A stretch of 64,000 nucleotides of DNA, taken from Bacillus sp. AFS029637 (GTDB lineage: Bacteria; Bacillota; Bacilli; Bacillales; Bacillaceae_G). The position numbers and the translations under genes are program-made. The notes under the pieces are model-generated. The model had not been told where the DNA came from. It searched no databases and saw only the letters and a program-made list of their open reading frames with translations. This document shows, piece by piece, positions 9,127 through 18,926 of this stretch. Location: positions 1-64,000 of the forward strand of contig NZ_NUPZ01000015.1 in NCBI RefSeq assembly GCF_002584985.1, given 5' to 3'. Position 1 is the first letter of the stretch, and each line of letters starts with the position of its first letter.

Positions 9127-9483
9127 TTACGCTTGTTGTTGCGCGTTATATAAATCTTCAAGTGGCTTCATGATAATTTTGTTAACGTCAGTGATAACGA
9201 TGTTTAAACGTTGCTCAGTTTCCATTAACTTTGTAATTTTAGCATCTTGTTGAATGCGAACTACAACTTCTTGTGCTTGTTGGTTGTCTTCTTCAGTGAT
9301 TTCTTGACCTTGCATCATTTTTTGTTGTAGACCAAGTTGCATTGTGCGGAACTCATCGAATAAGTTCTTTGACGCTGCATCAGCTTGTACTGCTGCGTAA
9401 CTTTCTTTTAAAGTTTTGAAGTCTTCGTTTTCAGCGATTGCTTTTTGTAATTCATATGCAACATCATGAATGTTTTTTGTCAT
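9127..9483 (-). CDS. yheA: YheA, YlbF/YmcA (DUF964/UPF0342) family protein
   Basis: A 118-aa mostly helical protein of the Com_YlbF family ([19 protein letters not shown]..., [20 protein letters not shown]). It closely resembles B. subtilis YheA. Relatives YlbF and YmcA act in the RNase Y-associated Y-complex; a specific role for YheA is not established. An AAAGGAGGA site sits 9 nt before the ATG. The gene lies between its own terminator and yheB as in B. subtilis. Confidence 0.9.
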   Translation of the reverse strand: MTKNIHDVAYELQKAIAENEDFKTLKESYAAVQADAASKNLFDEFRTMQLGLQQKMMQGQEITEEDNQQAQEVVVRIQQDAKITKLMETEQRLNIVITDVNKIIMKPLEDLYNAQQQA

Positions 9484-9626
9484 TTTATTTTTCCTCCTTT
9501 AGAAGGCTCGTGCTTTTCGTACGCACTGCCTTTTAAGTACGTTTTCATACGCACCTCTTCTTACCATATCAAACTATGCGAAAGATGTGAAGGAATTTCA
9601 CTTTTATTTCTATGTATATGCCTTTA

Positions 9627-10763
9627 TTACCTAAGAACTAGAAGTAACAACCCTTGCACGAGTCCGATCATGCCGCCTAATAATGCCCCTAAATACGTAA
9701 TCATTTTCAGTTCATTTTTCGTAATGGACAGAACTAGGTCTTCTAGTCTTTCTGTTGAAAATGTAGATACTTCTTGCTGGACAATTTCCGCGAGATGTAG
9801 ATTGTTTAGTATGCTCTCTACATTTTCTGTTCCCCACTTCAAACCTTTTTGCACTAAGCCCGGAACCACCTTTTCAATGATTGTTTCTCGAACCGGCTCA
9901 CATACTTGCTGAACAGACTGATTTAAAAATGTACTCACTGTTTCTTCTACTTTAATTGCTGACAGCACGGAGCTTACAATCATTTCTTTCTCTACAAATA
10001 CTTCTACTTCTTTAACATCTCTTCCTTTTAGCTTTTCCCACTCTTTTTGCAGTACGTCAATTAAAATTTGCTTCGTACCATCTTGGCCTAAAAACTTAAT
10101 GACTTCTGGCTGCACACGATCTACTACACTTACATTTCCTAAAAACATCCCGACTAAGTTAAGCAGCGTTCCGCGAGAAGCGAAGAAATCATCAATCATT
10201 TTTGAAAGACGTGCTTTCCCTTCTTCACTTTCAAAAAATTGAATTCCTCGCTTTAAAATAAACGCTGAGACATTTGGGATTACATGCTCTATTTTTTCAT
10301 GAACAGAATGAGGTAAAGCTTGTTCCCATGTATATGTATAGTACTCCGCTAAAAATGACTCTATTTTTTCTGTAATCACACGTTCGATTTTCCCGGTTGC
10401 TTCTTCTTCTACATGCGCTACATTCCATTTTTCTAACATATGTCGTAGTGACTGTTCATTCGTAATTACTTTATCCACTTCTACTTGTGCCCAGTGAATG
10501 AAACTTTTTTGAAATTCCTCATTTGTTAGCTTTTTTCCGATTCCTTCTGGCGTTAACAAATGCTCGACAACCATTTTCCCTAATTGTACAGCAAGCTCAT
10601 CTCGGCGCTTCGGAATTAACCCCGGCGTAAATGGAACTTGAAACTTCCCGAAATAAATAGGACGATGCGGACGAAATAACATTTTTATCGCTAAATGATT
10701 TGTGAATCCTCCAATAATCGCTCCGAGCCCTGTCGTCGTTAACATACTTAACCATATATTCAT
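9627..10763 (-). CDS. yheB: YheB, DUF445 membrane-associated protein
   Basis: A 378-aa protein with an N-terminal hydrophobic helix ([27 protein letters not shown]), a long helical middle and a C-terminal hydrophobic segment ([20 protein letters not shown]), matching the DUF445 layout. Conserved family features include [20 protein letters not shown] and [15 protein letters not shown]. The start is taken at the ATG at 10763, 9 nt after AAAGG, rather than the in-frame TTG nine bases upstream. Function is unknown; synteny and length match B. subtilis YheB. Confidence 0.9.
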   Translation of the reverse strand: MNIWLSMLTTTGLGAIIGGFTNHLAIKMLFRPHRPIYFGKFQVPFTPGLIPKRRDELAVQLGKMVVEHLLTPEGIGKKLTNEEFQKSFIHWAQVEVDKVITNEQSLRHMLEKWNVAHVEEEATGKIERVITEKIESFLAEYYTYTWEQALPHSVHEKIEHVIPNVSAFILKRGIQFFESEEGKARLSKMIDDFFASRGTLLNLVGMFLGNVSVVDRVQPEVIKFLGQDGTKQILIDVLQKEWEKLKGRDVKEVEVFVEKEMIVSSVLSAIKVEETVSTFLNQSVQQVCEPVRETIIEKVVPGLVQKGLKWGTENVESILNNLHLAEIVQQEVSTFSTERLEDLVLSITKNELKMITYLGALLGGMIGLVQGLLLLVLR

Positions 10764-10892
10764 TATAATCAACCTTTCGCTTCTCCAAAACTATAGCATA
10801 TCATCATACGGACAAAAGTATAATGGTATAAAAACGTATTTGCAATATATAGCTTCGCCTATTATGCAAATGTTTGTAAAGGAGTGATTTCG

Positions 10893-11945
10893 TTGGTTCT
10901 TGGTCTTTTAACTTCTCAAATTCATTATGAGCAAACGTATTACACCGAAATCGCTAAACGCGCTCGGCTTTATCATAATGTCGTTGCCCAGTTTACGCCA
11001 TTTAGTATTGATCCTAAAACAGACCTTGTTTCTGGTCTTATTTATGATACAGATACAGGAAAATGGAAAGAGCAAACATTCCCGATTCCTTCTTATATAT
11101 ATGATCGTTATTCTTTTCATGAGGAAACAGACTTTGAAAAAGCAAAACCAATTATTCAATCGTTACACAACCGTCCTACAACTACCTTTTTAAATAACAC
11201 ACTCATTGACTTAAGCGAACTACATGATTTGTTTCTCACTAATAAAAAGTTATCTCCTTATATACCAAAATTTGAAATAGCAACGATACAAAATATTTTC
11301 AAACTATTATTAAAAACAAAAGATATTATTATACGCCCTACTAATGCACATTCCAATGAAAGTTTGTACCGGGTCGCTTACAAAAATAAAACATTTTATA
11401 TCGATACAATACATGAAACATATCATACCTCTACTCAATTCAAGCGGACAGATGAATTTATATGTTGGTATAAATCTAACGTACATTCAGCACGTTACAT
11501 CACACATACGATGCTACAACCACCAAATCAATTAACATACCCACTCCACATTCGAACCATTTTACAAAAAAGTAAAGAACAGACTTGGAACGTTATAGGT
11601 CAATTTATACAAACAAGCTCCTTTCCAAATCAATTTTTACTTTCAGCAACAGAAGATTCCTCGTTGCACTCATTTTCAAAAATTAAATATGTACTATCTA
11701 GTACTGGCGTTCAACTATTACAAGATGCTTTACATGACATTATAAATGAAGTATTTCAAACACTAGATCGCTCTTACACTTCCTTATTCGAACTAGAGCT
11801 TTCCACAATTATGGATCAAAAAGGAGCCATTTGGCTTATGTATGTGAACACAATTCCCCCTTATGAACGTTACATTCGTCATAGTGATGCATTAGCTGAA
11901 AAAATCTTTCACGGACCACTAAAGTTTAGCCGGTTTACACCATAG
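10893..11945 (+). CDS. yheC: YheC, YheC/YheD-family (ATP-grasp-like) spore-associated protein
   Basis: A 350-aa protein. The start is taken at TTG 10893 with AGGAG 8 nt upstream; a GTG at 10884 overlaps the ribosome site and is less likely. The N-terminal segment LGLLTSQ...YTEIAKRARLY, the PSYIYDRYSF and the IIRPTNAHSNESLYRV blocks match the YheC/D family, which has a diverged ATP-grasp fold. B. subtilis YheC and YheD are linked to sporulation and the coat. yheD starts 20 nt downstream, so the two are probably one operon divergent from yheB. Confidence 0.85.
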   Translation: MVLGLLTSQIHYEQTYYTEIAKRARLYHNVVAQFTPFSIDPKTDLVSGLIYDTDTGKWKEQTFPIPSYIYDRYSFHEETDFEKAKPIIQSLHNRPTTTFLNNTLIDLSELHDLFLTNKKLSPYIPKFEIATIQNIFKLLLKTKDIIIRPTNAHSNESLYRVAYKNKTFYIDTIHETYHTSTQFKRTDEFICWYKSNVHSARYITHTMLQPPNQLTYPLHIRTILQKSKEQTWNVIGQFIQTSSFPNQFLLSATEDSSLHSFSKIKYVLSSTGVQLLQDALHDIINEVFQTLDRSYTSLFELELSTIMDQKGAIWLMYVNTIPPYERYIRHSDALAEKIFHGPLKFSRFTP

Positions 11946-11965
11946 CGAAAGGAGGTAAACTCATT

Positions 11966-13423
11966 TTGAAAGAGCACATATATACATTAAACATTTCAGA
12001 TGAACATCCAAATAGTATTACTTTACCTTACGTTTTCTCTATTACACCACCTATTACATCCCTCTCCTTCGGCATACGTCATGTTGCAAGTGAGGATGTA
12101 AAAATTCATTATTCCTTTACTCGCGAAATTATGATTGGAAAACATATTGCCGAAAAACTTTTACTCCCTAAGTCCACTACTATTCATGCATTCACACAAA
12201 ACCAAACGATTATTTTCGGACCATTAATCGGCATTTTCACAACCGGATTCAACGATGACTCACCTATTCCTTTAGGAAATCGATCAACGTCTCTCAGTGA
12301 GTTACTGACACCACCATTTACATTACAACCGTTCGTATTCGTCTTTGGCGTTCAACATATAAACTGGGAAGAAGAAACAATTGAAGGATATTTCTTTCAA
12401 GAAGGAACATGGCGAAAGAACAAAGTCCCTTTACCAAATGTCATTTACGATCGATTACCAAATCGTAAAGCAGAAAATTATAAACCAATCGTCAGAGCAA
12501 AAAGAAAATTAGAACATGACTACGCTATTCCGTGGTTTAACCCAGGGTTTTTTAACAAATGGGAAATTCATCAACTTCTTATGAAAGACGAGTCAATTAT
12601 GCCCTTATTACCAAACACAGAAGCATTTCAACACTTCGAACAAGTTGAACGATTTCTCGGTACGTATAAATCCATTTACATGAAACCGATACATGGCAGC
12701 TTCGGGCGAAACATTCATCAAATATTTTATTCTCAAACAGAAAATTGCTACTACTGTCGTTATCGTGAAAATGAGGAAAATAAACTAAGAAAGTATCAGT
12801 CATTAGAAACACTTCTGAACCATGTGTTAAAAGGACATGATTTAAAGAAATTTATCGTGCAGCAAGGTATTTCGTTACTCCGCTTTGACGGGCAACCTGT
12901 CGATTTCCGTATTCATACAAATAAAAATCATTTCGGCAATTGGGTAGTCAGTGCCATCGTCGCTAAAATTGCTGGAAAAGGTAGCTTAACGACTCATGTA
13001 AATAGCGGTGGTGATACAAAATTACTGCAAGAGCTCTTTCCAGATTCAACGAAACAAGTTCAAATTGAAAATAAATTAAAACAAACAGCCTTGCAAATCA
13101 GTTATGCACTTGATAGGCAAGTAACTGGAAACATTGGCGAAATCGGTTTTGATATCGGTTTAGACAACGAGGAAAATCCGTGGCTATTTGAAGCAAACTC
13201 TAAACCAGGGCGAACTGTATTTCAAGATACAAAGTTAAAAGAGCAAAGTGAACTGACGCGCCAATTATTTTACGAATATGCCATCTACTTAACTGAACAT
13301 TCTTTGCGCGATACGAAAGAAAAAATGTCTCAAATGAAATTAGAGACTTCGTCAAACACCGAACATATCCCTTCCCCTATGATTCACTCACAAATACGAA
13401 AACAAAAACTTCCGCCTAAGTAA
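11966..13423 (+). CDS. yheD: YheD, ATP-grasp YheC/YheD-family spore coat-associated protein
   Basis: A 485-aa protein starting at TTG 11966 behind AGGAGG. The C-terminal ATP-grasp region has MKPIHGSFGRNIHQI, FIVQQGISLL, PVDFRIHT, the glycine loop GKGSLTTHVNSGGDT and GEIGFDIG...WLFEANSKPGR (metal-binding Glu/Asn). This is the more complete member of the pair. B. subtilis YheD is a forespore-encircling coat-associated protein made during sporulation. The protein is somewhat longer than the B. subtilis form, with a polar C-terminal tail. It shares a terminator with the convergent zinc-ribbon gene. Confidence 0.88.
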   Translation: MKEHIYTLNISDEHPNSITLPYVFSITPPITSLSFGIRHVASEDVKIHYSFTREIMIGKHIAEKLLLPKSTTIHAFTQNQTIIFGPLIGIFTTGFNDDSPIPLGNRSTSLSELLTPPFTLQPFVFVFGVQHINWEEETIEGYFFQEGTWRKNKVPLPNVIYDRLPNRKAENYKPIVRAKRKLEHDYAIPWFNPGFFNKWEIHQLLMKDESIMPLLPNTEAFQHFEQVERFLGTYKSIYMKPIHGSFGRNIHQIFYSQTENCYYCRYRENEENKLRKYQSLETLLNHVLKGHDLKKFIVQQGISLLRFDGQPVDFRIHTNKNHFGNWVVSAIVAKIAGKGSLTTHVNSGGDTKLLQELFPDSTKQVQIENKLKQTALQISYALDRQVTGNIGEIGFDIGLDNEENPWLFEANSKPGRTVFQDTKLKEQSELTRQLFYEYAIYLTEHSLRDTKEKMSQMKLETSSNTEHIPSPMIHSQIRKQKLPPK

Positions 13424-13438
13424 TAAGGTGGAAGTTTT
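13405..13438. terminator. Bidirectional terminator overlapping the yheD stop
   Basis: A 13-bp stem pairs 13405-13417 with 13426-13438 (one G-U pair). It contains the yheD stop codon and serves both convergent genes. Confidence 0.75.
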
Positions 13439-13442
13439 CTAT

Positions 13443-13691
13443 TTACACGAGCTTTACTACAACCTCAGTTTCCACATGACACACACCGCAATAAAAAATA
13501 TGTTTGCAGTATTCTTGTGAATGATTATGTGCTAAACCATCCACTGCACTTAATAATTCTTGATCCATATACGCACTATAATCGTCTATGTAATCTACAG
13601 CCTTTCCATAATCTTGGAGTATACTTTGGCAATTTTGACAAGAATATGTTTGTGATTCTAATGCGTTGCAAAGCGGGCAAATCCCCATCAT
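13443..13691 (-). CDS. Small zinc-ribbon-like hypothetical protein
   Basis: About 82 aa, starting at one of two adjacent ATGs (13691 or 13688) after a perfect AGGAGG. It has two Cys pairs at the N terminus (ICPLCNAL and SCQNC) and two more at the C end (EYCKHIFYCGVCH), suggesting one or two zinc ribbons. The middle is acidic (YGKAVDYIDDYSAYMDQ). No family name is recognised. It lies between yheD and the SASP gene, where B. subtilis has an unrelated small gene. Confidence 0.75.
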   Translation of the reverse strand: MMGICPLCNALESQTYSCQNCQSILQDYGKAVDYIDDYSAYMDQELLSAVDGLAHNHSQEYCKHIFYCGVCHVETEVVVKLV

Positions 13692-13997
13692 GATTCCTCC
13701 TAAAAATATCGCTTTTTTAGATTGAAGAGAGCATCTAGCCATGCGTAATTGCGGTCAGTTCCTTTTTCTACCCCATTCCTGTTTAAAACAGAACTAGGAA
13801 GTTGGTGCCGATTTCATTTTTATTTTAATGAATAAGAAGCTAAGTATTAGCCCCAAAATAGCGGGTTACAAAGAGAAAACTCTATCTCATATCGCTCTTA
13901 GTTTAGCCTTCTTTCTTAAAAATACAACGATTACTCTTATTTCATAATTTACGAAATCACTAATATTTTTTTTACAAAATTTACAAATTATTATTTC
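13692..13997. other. Intergenic region upstream of the SASP promoter
   Basis: About 300 bases without a supportable gene. It contains a small inverted repeat (CTGTTTAAAACAG near 13790) and otherwise AT-rich sequence. The short minus-strand frame in it has no ribosome site. Confidence 0.5.
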
Positions 13998-14027
13998 GTA
14001 TATCTTTCTAGGTAACATCCATACTAT
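13998..14027 (+). promoter_or_regulatory. Sigma-G/sigma-F-type promoter of the SASP gene
   Basis: The -35-like CGTATA (13998-14003) is followed after 17 nt by CATACTA (14021-14027), a perfect match to the CATnnTA -10 of forespore sigma factors. Transcription would start near 14034, giving a leader of about 100 nt. Forespore-specific control is known for SASP genes. Confidence 0.75.
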
Positions 14028-14048
14028 GAGTACAAACTTAATTACCGA

Positions 14049-14102
14049 TGGATTAGCGCCAAACGGGGCGATAATCTGGTTCAAATCCAGCTAGTCCAAC
14101 CA
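14049..14102 (+). ncRNA. tRNA-like structure in the SASP leader (degenerate, no anticodon arm)
   Basis: A 7-bp acceptor-like stem pairs TGGATTA (14049-14055) with TAGTCCA (14092-14098, one G-U). It is followed by discriminator A and an encoded CCA (14100-14102). A T-arm has stem 14076-14079/14087-14090 and the canonical loop TTCAAAT (14080-14086). In place of D and anticodon arms is a short CGCC/GGCG hairpin (14057-14070). The element lies downstream of the inferred start site and 36 nt before the SASP ATG. It could be a tRNA pseudogene or a leader structure. Confidence 0.5.
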
Positions 14103-14137
14103 AAAAAACTTTTATACTCTAAGGAGGATATATTCCT

Positions 14138-14341
14138 ATGGCAAACCAAAGTTCTTACAATCAATTAGTAGTACCAGGTGCAACAGCTGCAATCGATCAA
14201 ATGAAGTACGAAATCGCTCAAGAATTTGGTGTACAATTAGGAGCAGATTCTACGGCTCGCGCTAACGGTTCTGTTGGTGGAGAAATTACAAAACGTCTAG
14301 TTGCAATGGCTGAACAAAGCCTTGGCGGATTCCAAAAATAA
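14138..14341 (+). CDS. sspB: Alpha/beta-type small acid-soluble spore protein (SASP)
   Basis: A 67-aa alpha/beta SASP that coats and protects DNA in the dormant spore. It has both conserved family blocks: the first with the germination-protease cleavage region ([21 protein letters not shown]) and the second [27 protein letters not shown] precedes the ATG by 9 nt. The position next to the yhe genes matches sspB in B. subtilis; paralogues exist, so the symbol is by synteny. A forespore-type promoter lies upstream and a strong hairpin downstream. Confidence 0.95.
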   Translation: MANQSSYNQLVVPGATAAIDQMKYEIAQEFGVQLGADSTARANGSVGGEITKRLVAMAEQSLGGFQK

Positions 14342-14355
14342 ATATATATGGCAAA

Positions 14356-14385
14356 AAGGTCTCAAGGCATATGCCTTGAGACCTT
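14356..14385. terminator. Shared terminator between the SASP and ABC transporter genes
   Basis: A perfect 15-bp inverted repeat (AAGGTCTCAAGGCAT / ATGCCTTGAGACCTT) with almost no loop, placed between two convergent genes. Confidence 0.8.
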
Positions 14386-14391
14386 CCTTAT

Positions 14392-15126
14392 TTACTGCAA
14401 CATTTGTAAGAACCTTTTCGTGCGTTCTTCTTTCGGATTTGTAAATACATCTTCTGGTGTCCCTTGCTCGACAACGACACCACCATCCATGAAAATAACA
14501 CGGTTCGCAATTTGATGAGCAAAACGCATTTCGTGCGTTACAATGACCATCGTCATACCTTCGTTAGCAAGTTCTTTCATAACCTTTAAAACTTCTTGAA
14601 CTAGCTCAGGATCGAGTGCTGAAGTTGGTTCATCAAATAGTAACACTTCAGGTTCCATCGCAAGCGCGCGAGCAATTCCAACGCGCTGTTGTTGTCCACC
14701 TGATAATTGGAATGGATATAAGTCTACTTTATCCGCAAGACCAACTTTTTCAAGGAAATAGTTTGCTTTCTTCTTCGCTTCTTCTTTCCCCATCTTTTTC
14801 ACTGTAACGAGCCCTTCCATTACATTTTGAAGTGCTGTTAAATGCGGAAATAAGTTATGATGTTGGAACACCATTCCTGTTTGCGTACGAAGATTTACAA
14901 TATCTTTCTTTGTTACTTTTTGCGAGAAGTCTAGTGATTCCCCGCCGATACGAATCGTACCAGCATTCGGTGTTTCTAGTACGTTAAGACAACGTAAGAA
15001 CGTCGTTTTACCAGATCCAGATGGCCCGATAATAACAACAACTTCACCCTTCTCAACTGTTAAATCTATATGTTTTAGTACGGTATTATCTCCGAAACTT
15101 TTTTGTAAGTGCTGAATTGAAATCAT
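14392..15126 (-). CDS. tcyC: Amino-acid (cystine-type) ABC transporter ATP-binding protein
   Basis: A 244-aa polar amino acid transport ATPase. Walker A is GPSGSGKTT, the Q-loop is [11 protein letters not shown], the signature is LSGGQQQR, Walker B is [12 protein letters not shown], and the switch His is VTHEM. It is the last gene of a binding protein-permease-ATPase operon whose binding protein closely resembles B. subtilis TcyA (YckK). The best inference is therefore L-cystine import; glutamine or other polar residues remain possible. The start ATG is at 15126, 28 nt after the permease stop. Confidence 0.9.
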   Translation of the reverse strand: MISIQHLQKSFGDNTVLKHIDLTVEKGEVVVIIGPSGSGKTTFLRCLNVLETPNAGTIRIGGESLDFSQKVTKKDIVNLRTQTGMVFQHHNLFPHLTALQNVMEGLVTVKKMGKEEAKKKANYFLEKVGLADKVDLYPFQLSGGQQQRVGIARALAMEPEVLLFDEPTSALDPELVQEVLKVMKELANEGMTMVIVTHEMRFAHQIANRVIFMDGGVVVEQGTPEDVFTNPKEERTKRFLQMLQ

Positions 15127-15154
15127 AAAAACAAAAACTCCTTTTGTAAAAGGA

Positions 15155-15853
15155 TTATTTTAACGTATAGCGTTCTGAACGTTTCTCTAACATCTGTTGT
15201 ATGATTGATAATAAGAAACAAATAACCCAATAAATAAGACCTGCTTCAAAATAAACAATTAAAAACTCATAGTTCATCGCCGCAATCTCCTGCGCTTTTC
15301 GGAACATTTCTGTTACTAAAATTAACGATGCTAATGAAGTATCTTTCACTAAGCTAATAAATGTATTCGAAAGCGGCGGGATGGATACACGCGTTGCTTG
15401 CGGTAAAATGACACGTTTTAACGCCTGTGGATATGTCATCCCAATTGTGTAAGCTGCTTCCCACTGTCCTTTCGGGATAGAAAGGATAGAAGCACGAATA
15501 ATTTCAGATGCATACGCACCGACATTTAATGAAAATCCAACAATTGCTGCTGTATATGGCTCAACTTCAATATTAAGAGTTGGAAGGCCATAGAAAATAA
15601 TAAATAATTGTACAAGAAGTGGTGTTCCGCGAATGATAGATACATAGATACGAGCAATCCATTGTAAAATACGACTACCTGAAATACGTGCAAGTGCTGT
15701 TAACGTCGCAAGTATAATCCCGATAATAAACGTAATTAGCGTTAATGGAATTGTCGTAAAAACAGCTTCCTTCAGCATAGGCATGAAGGAAGACTGCATA
15801 ATATCTATCCAAGTAGACAATCGATCTGAAACTAATGCGCTACTTAGATACAT
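15155..15853 (-). CDS. tcyB: Amino-acid (cystine-type) ABC transporter permease
   Basis: About 232 aa with about five membrane segments and the HisM/GlnP-type EAA loop ([29 protein letters not shown]). The start is either ATG 15853 or GTG 15859; both overlap the 3' end of the binding-protein gene, indicating translational coupling. It forms the membrane channel for the cystine-type importer encoded with its neighbours. Confidence 0.88.
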   Translation of the reverse strand: MYLSSALVSDRLSTWIDIMQSSFMPMLKEAVFTTIPLTLITFIIGIILATLTALARISGSRILQWIARIYVSIIRGTPLLVQLFIIFYGLPTLNIEVEPYTAAIVGFSLNVGAYASEIIRASILSIPKGQWEAAYTIGMTYPQALKRVILPQATRVSIPPLSNTFISLVKDTSLASLILVTEMFRKAQEIAAMNYEFLIVYFEAGLIYWVICFLLSIIQQMLEKRSERYTLK

Positions 15854-16637
15854 TTTCACCGAACCATTTTTTCGCTATTTTATCGTACGTACCGTCTTTT
15901 TTCATATCTTCTAACGCTTTATCTACTTCTTGTACAAGCTTATCGCTACCTTTACGGAATAAGAATCCACTTTGTGAAGCTTCTTTTTCTGTATCTACAA
16001 TTTTAATTTTTGCATCTTTTTTCGTTTCTAAATAGTTTAGTACAGATAATTTATCATTGATTGTGAAGTCAACACGGCCAGAACTTAATAATTCTGCTGC
16101 TTGGCTGAATCCTTCTACACCCTCAATTTCTGCACCGTTTTTCTTAGCGATATCTGCATAGTTACTCGTTAAAGATTGTGCTCCTTTTAATCCTTTTACA
16201 TCAGCAAATGTAGCAGGCTTATCTTTATCTTTTGCGATAACTAATGCCGCTGAAGATGAAACGTATGGTTGAGAGAAGTCATATTTCTTTTGACGGTCTT
16301 CACGAATACCAACTTCGTTTGCAACCATATCGAAACGTTTTGCATCTAATCCTGCAAGTAAGCTATCCCATTGTGTTTCTTTAAATACAGGTTTTACTCC
16401 TAAACGTTTTGCAACTTCTTCAGCTAATTCAACATCAAATCCAGTTAATTTATTGCTTGAATCATGGAATGTGAACGGCGGGTATGTACCTTCTGTTCCA
16501 ATTACAATTTCTCCACTTTGTTTAATCTTTTCTAAAGCGTCTTGACTAGCTGTATCTTTTTTCTCTTCTTTACCGCAGCCAGCTACAATCCCGATTGCTA
16601 ATGTAGTTACTGCAAGCACTGAAAATAATTTTTTCAT
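15840..16637 (-). CDS. tcyA: Cystine-type ABC transporter substrate-binding lipoprotein
   Basis: A 265-aa SBP_bac_3 protein with a lipobox near residue 21 (IGIVAGC). The ligand-binding core includes GTEGTYPPFTFHDSSNKLTGFDVELAEEVAKRLG, ETQWDSLLAGL, RFDMVANEVG and AQSLTSNY. The same order of segments occurs in B. subtilis TcyA. GGAGG lies 10 nt upstream of the ATG. A good vegetative promoter precedes it. Specificity for cystine is inferred by similarity. Confidence 0.88.
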   Translation of the reverse strand: MKKLFSVLAVTTLAIGIVAGCGKEEKKDTASQDALEKIKQSGEIVIGTEGTYPPFTFHDSSNKLTGFDVELAEEVAKRLGVKPVFKETQWDSLLAGLDAKRFDMVANEVGIREDRQKKYDFSQPYVSSSAALVIAKDKDKPATFADVKGLKGAQSLTSNYADIAKKNGAEIEGVEGFSQAAELLSSGRVDFTINDKLSVLNYLETKKDAKIKIVDTEKEASQSGFLFRKGSDKLVQEVDKALEDMKKDGTYDKIAKKWFGENVSK

Positions 16638-16684
16638 GATGGTAATCCTCCAAGTATTCTGATAGGAATTTAAAAACTATATTG

Positions 16685-16713
16685 ATTGTATGCAATCTTG
16701 AACAATTTTTCAA
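16685..16713 (-). promoter_or_regulatory. Sigma-A promoter of the cystine-type ABC operon
   Basis: On the minus strand TTGAAA (16708-16713) and TACAAT (16685-16690) are separated by 17 nt. Just downstream, ATTCTGATAGGAAT (16656-16669) forms an imperfect palindrome that could be an operator. CymR controls related genes in B. subtilis, but that identity is only a guess here. Confidence 0.65.
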
Positions 16714-16925
16714 TGAAAATGTTCTTATTTAGTTTATCCTTTTTCTTCATAATCAAACAAAATAGAAAAATAACGTCACATACAAAAAATAAGTAACATT
16801 TTTTAATATAGCATTTATAAAGAAAAAGGTAAAACAATACTTCTTATTTCATCATTATGATTTATCGAAAACCGATATGTTCACCAATACAAAAAGAACT
16901 TGCGAAAATCGCAAGTTTTTCCCTA

Positions 16926-18926
16926 TTAAGCACTTTGATTGCCTTCCATTTGCGTTTTATACATATCGTAATAACGCCCGCGCTTTTTCATGAGTTCATC
17001 ATGAGAACCTTTTTCCAATATCGTACCTCTGTCGAGTACAATAATTTGATCTGCGCTTTTAATAGTTGAAAGACGGTGAGCAATAATAAATGTCGTTCTC
17101 CCTTTCTTCACAACTTCCAACGCTTGTTGAATCATCGCCTCAGTTTCTGTATCGATACTGGAAGTCGCTTCATCTAAAATTAAAATGGCCGGATCAAAAG
17201 CAAGCGCCCTTGCAAACGAAATAAGCTGACGCTCTCCCGTAGAAAGCGTACTTCCCTTTTCTGTAATTTCTTCATTTATATTGTTCGCAAACCTTTCAGC
17301 ACCAACATCACGTAACGCCTTTACAATACGCTCTTTTGAAATTTTTTCATTTTCTAAGCTAACATTAGACGCAACTGTTCCGCTAAATAAAAATGGATCT
17401 TGCAATACAATACCCATATGCTCACGAATGGCTTGTTTTGGCATCTCTTTTATATCGTGTCCATCAATCGTAAGCTTCCCTTTTTCAAACTCATAAAACT
17501 GAAAGAGTACATTCATAATCGAACTTTTCCCCGATCCTGTATGACCGACAAGTGCGACCGTCTCCCCTTGTTTCGCTTCAAAAGAAATGTTTTTTAACAC
17601 TTCATCTTTTCCATTATAAGAAAACGACACATTATCAAACTTCACATTTCCGTTTAAGCGAGGCATACGTTCTTCTTCTACTGCCTCTCCTTTTTCCTCT
17701 AACAATTCGAAAACACGCTCGGATGCAACGCGCGCTTGCTCCAAGTTCGCCAGCTGATTCACCATATTCGTAATTGGCGAGAACAATCTTGTTAAATAAT
17801 CAACGAACGCATACAATACCCCAAGTGAAATAATACCTGTAGCACTTAATGACGCACCGCCGAAATACCAAATCACACCTGTGAAAGCAATATTTCTTAA
17901 TACAGACACTAAATTATGCGAAGTTGCTGCATTTAAATTTAAAATTTTATTTTGATATTTAAAGTAATCGCCATTTAATTCTTCAAACTCTTTTTTCGTT
18001 TCGTGCTCTTGGCGGAACGCTTGAATAATTGGCATACCTTGAATCGATTCATTCACCGTTCCGTTAATATCAGATAAACGGGAACGCATTTTATGATTGT
18101 ATACAGACGCATACTTTCTATAAAGAATCGCCCAAACAATTAAGATCGGGATAATTAATAAACAGAACGACGCAAGCTTCACATCGAGTAAAAATAGCGC
18201 TGCAAAAATCCCAATAATGTAAATAATACTCGAAACGAATGTGGCCAGCACCGTTACGTACAAATCACGAATGGCCTCTGTATCATTCGTTACGCGCGAA
18301 ACAATTTTCCCCGCCGGTAAATGATCAAAGTACCGGATTGGCAACGTTTGAATATGAGAGAAAACGTCTTCCCTCATAATTTGAATAATTTTGTTCGCTG
18401 CCTTCTGCAAGAAGAACTGCTTTCCATACGCAAACAATGATACGACTACTAATAAAGCAAAATAGCCACCACCAAGTAATAACAGTCGATTTATTTCTGG
18501 CTTATAAAACGCAAACACTTCTTCCTTCGTTAACGCTTTCGCTTTATACACTTGTACTGCCTTACCATTTTGAATGGTAATCATATCATCTTTTACAGTA
18601 CGTGACCCTTCAATATTCACTTTATTCGGTACAAAGTAGTATTGAAAACCGACTTGCATCACGCGCACTTCTTTTCCTTTTGTCTCACCCTTTTCAAAAC
18701 GATCACTTCGCTTATAAAAGGCACCATTATACGAAACAGCCTCTTCACTCTTTTCTGTTTCATACCAAGGTTTCTCTATCCCAACGATATGATCGTCAAT
18801 CATCGTTTTCGCGACGAAAGGACCAGCAAGCTCTGCGATGACGAAAATAAATAACATTAGCATCGCTGCAAAAATCGTCCCTTTCACTTTCATCGCGTAT
18901 TGAAACAATCGCTTTGAAACGCTCAT
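16926..18926 (-). CDS. bmrD: BmrD (YheH), heterodimeric multidrug ABC exporter subunit
   Basis: A 666-aa half-transporter: six membrane segments, then an ABC domain. A hydrophilic insertion between the first two helices (about residues 45-130) matches the extracellular domain of B. subtilis BmrD. The nucleotide domain has Walker A GHTGSGKSS, the non-canonical signature STGERQL and Walker B LILDEATSSID with catalytic Glu. The ATG overlaps the bmrC stop (ATGA), so the two are translationally coupled. With BmrC it would export hydrophobic drugs. Confidence 0.92.
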   Translation of the reverse strand: MSVSKRLFQYAMKVKGTIFAAMLMLFIFVIAELAGPFVAKTMIDDHIVGIEKPWYETEKSEEAVSYNGAFYKRSDRFEKGETKGKEVRVMQVGFQYYFVPNKVNIEGSRTVKDDMITIQNGKAVQVYKAKALTKEEVFAFYKPEINRLLLLGGGYFALLVVVSLFAYGKQFFLQKAANKIIQIMREDVFSHIQTLPIRYFDHLPAGKIVSRVTNDTEAIRDLYVTVLATFVSSIIYIIGIFAALFLLDVKLASFCLLIIPILIVWAILYRKYASVYNHKMRSRLSDINGTVNESIQGMPIIQAFRQEHETKKEFEELNGDYFKYQNKILNLNAATSHNLVSVLRNIAFTGVIWYFGGASLSATGIISLGVLYAFVDYLTRLFSPITNMVNQLANLEQARVASERVFELLEEKGEAVEEERMPRLNGNVKFDNVSFSYNGKDEVLKNISFEAKQGETVALVGHTGSGKSSIMNVLFQFYEFEKGKLTIDGHDIKEMPKQAIREHMGIVLQDPFLFSGTVASNVSLENEKISKERIVKALRDVGAERFANNINEEITEKGSTLSTGERQLISFARALAFDPAILILDEATSSIDTETEAMIQQALEVVKKGRTTFIIAHRLSTIKSADQIIVLDRGTILEKGSHDELMKKRGRYYDMYKTQMEGNQSA

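Noticed and set aside
13887..14084. 65-codon minus-strand frame upstream of the SASP gene
   Set aside because: No ribosome site and it overlaps the forespore promoter and tRNA-like element.
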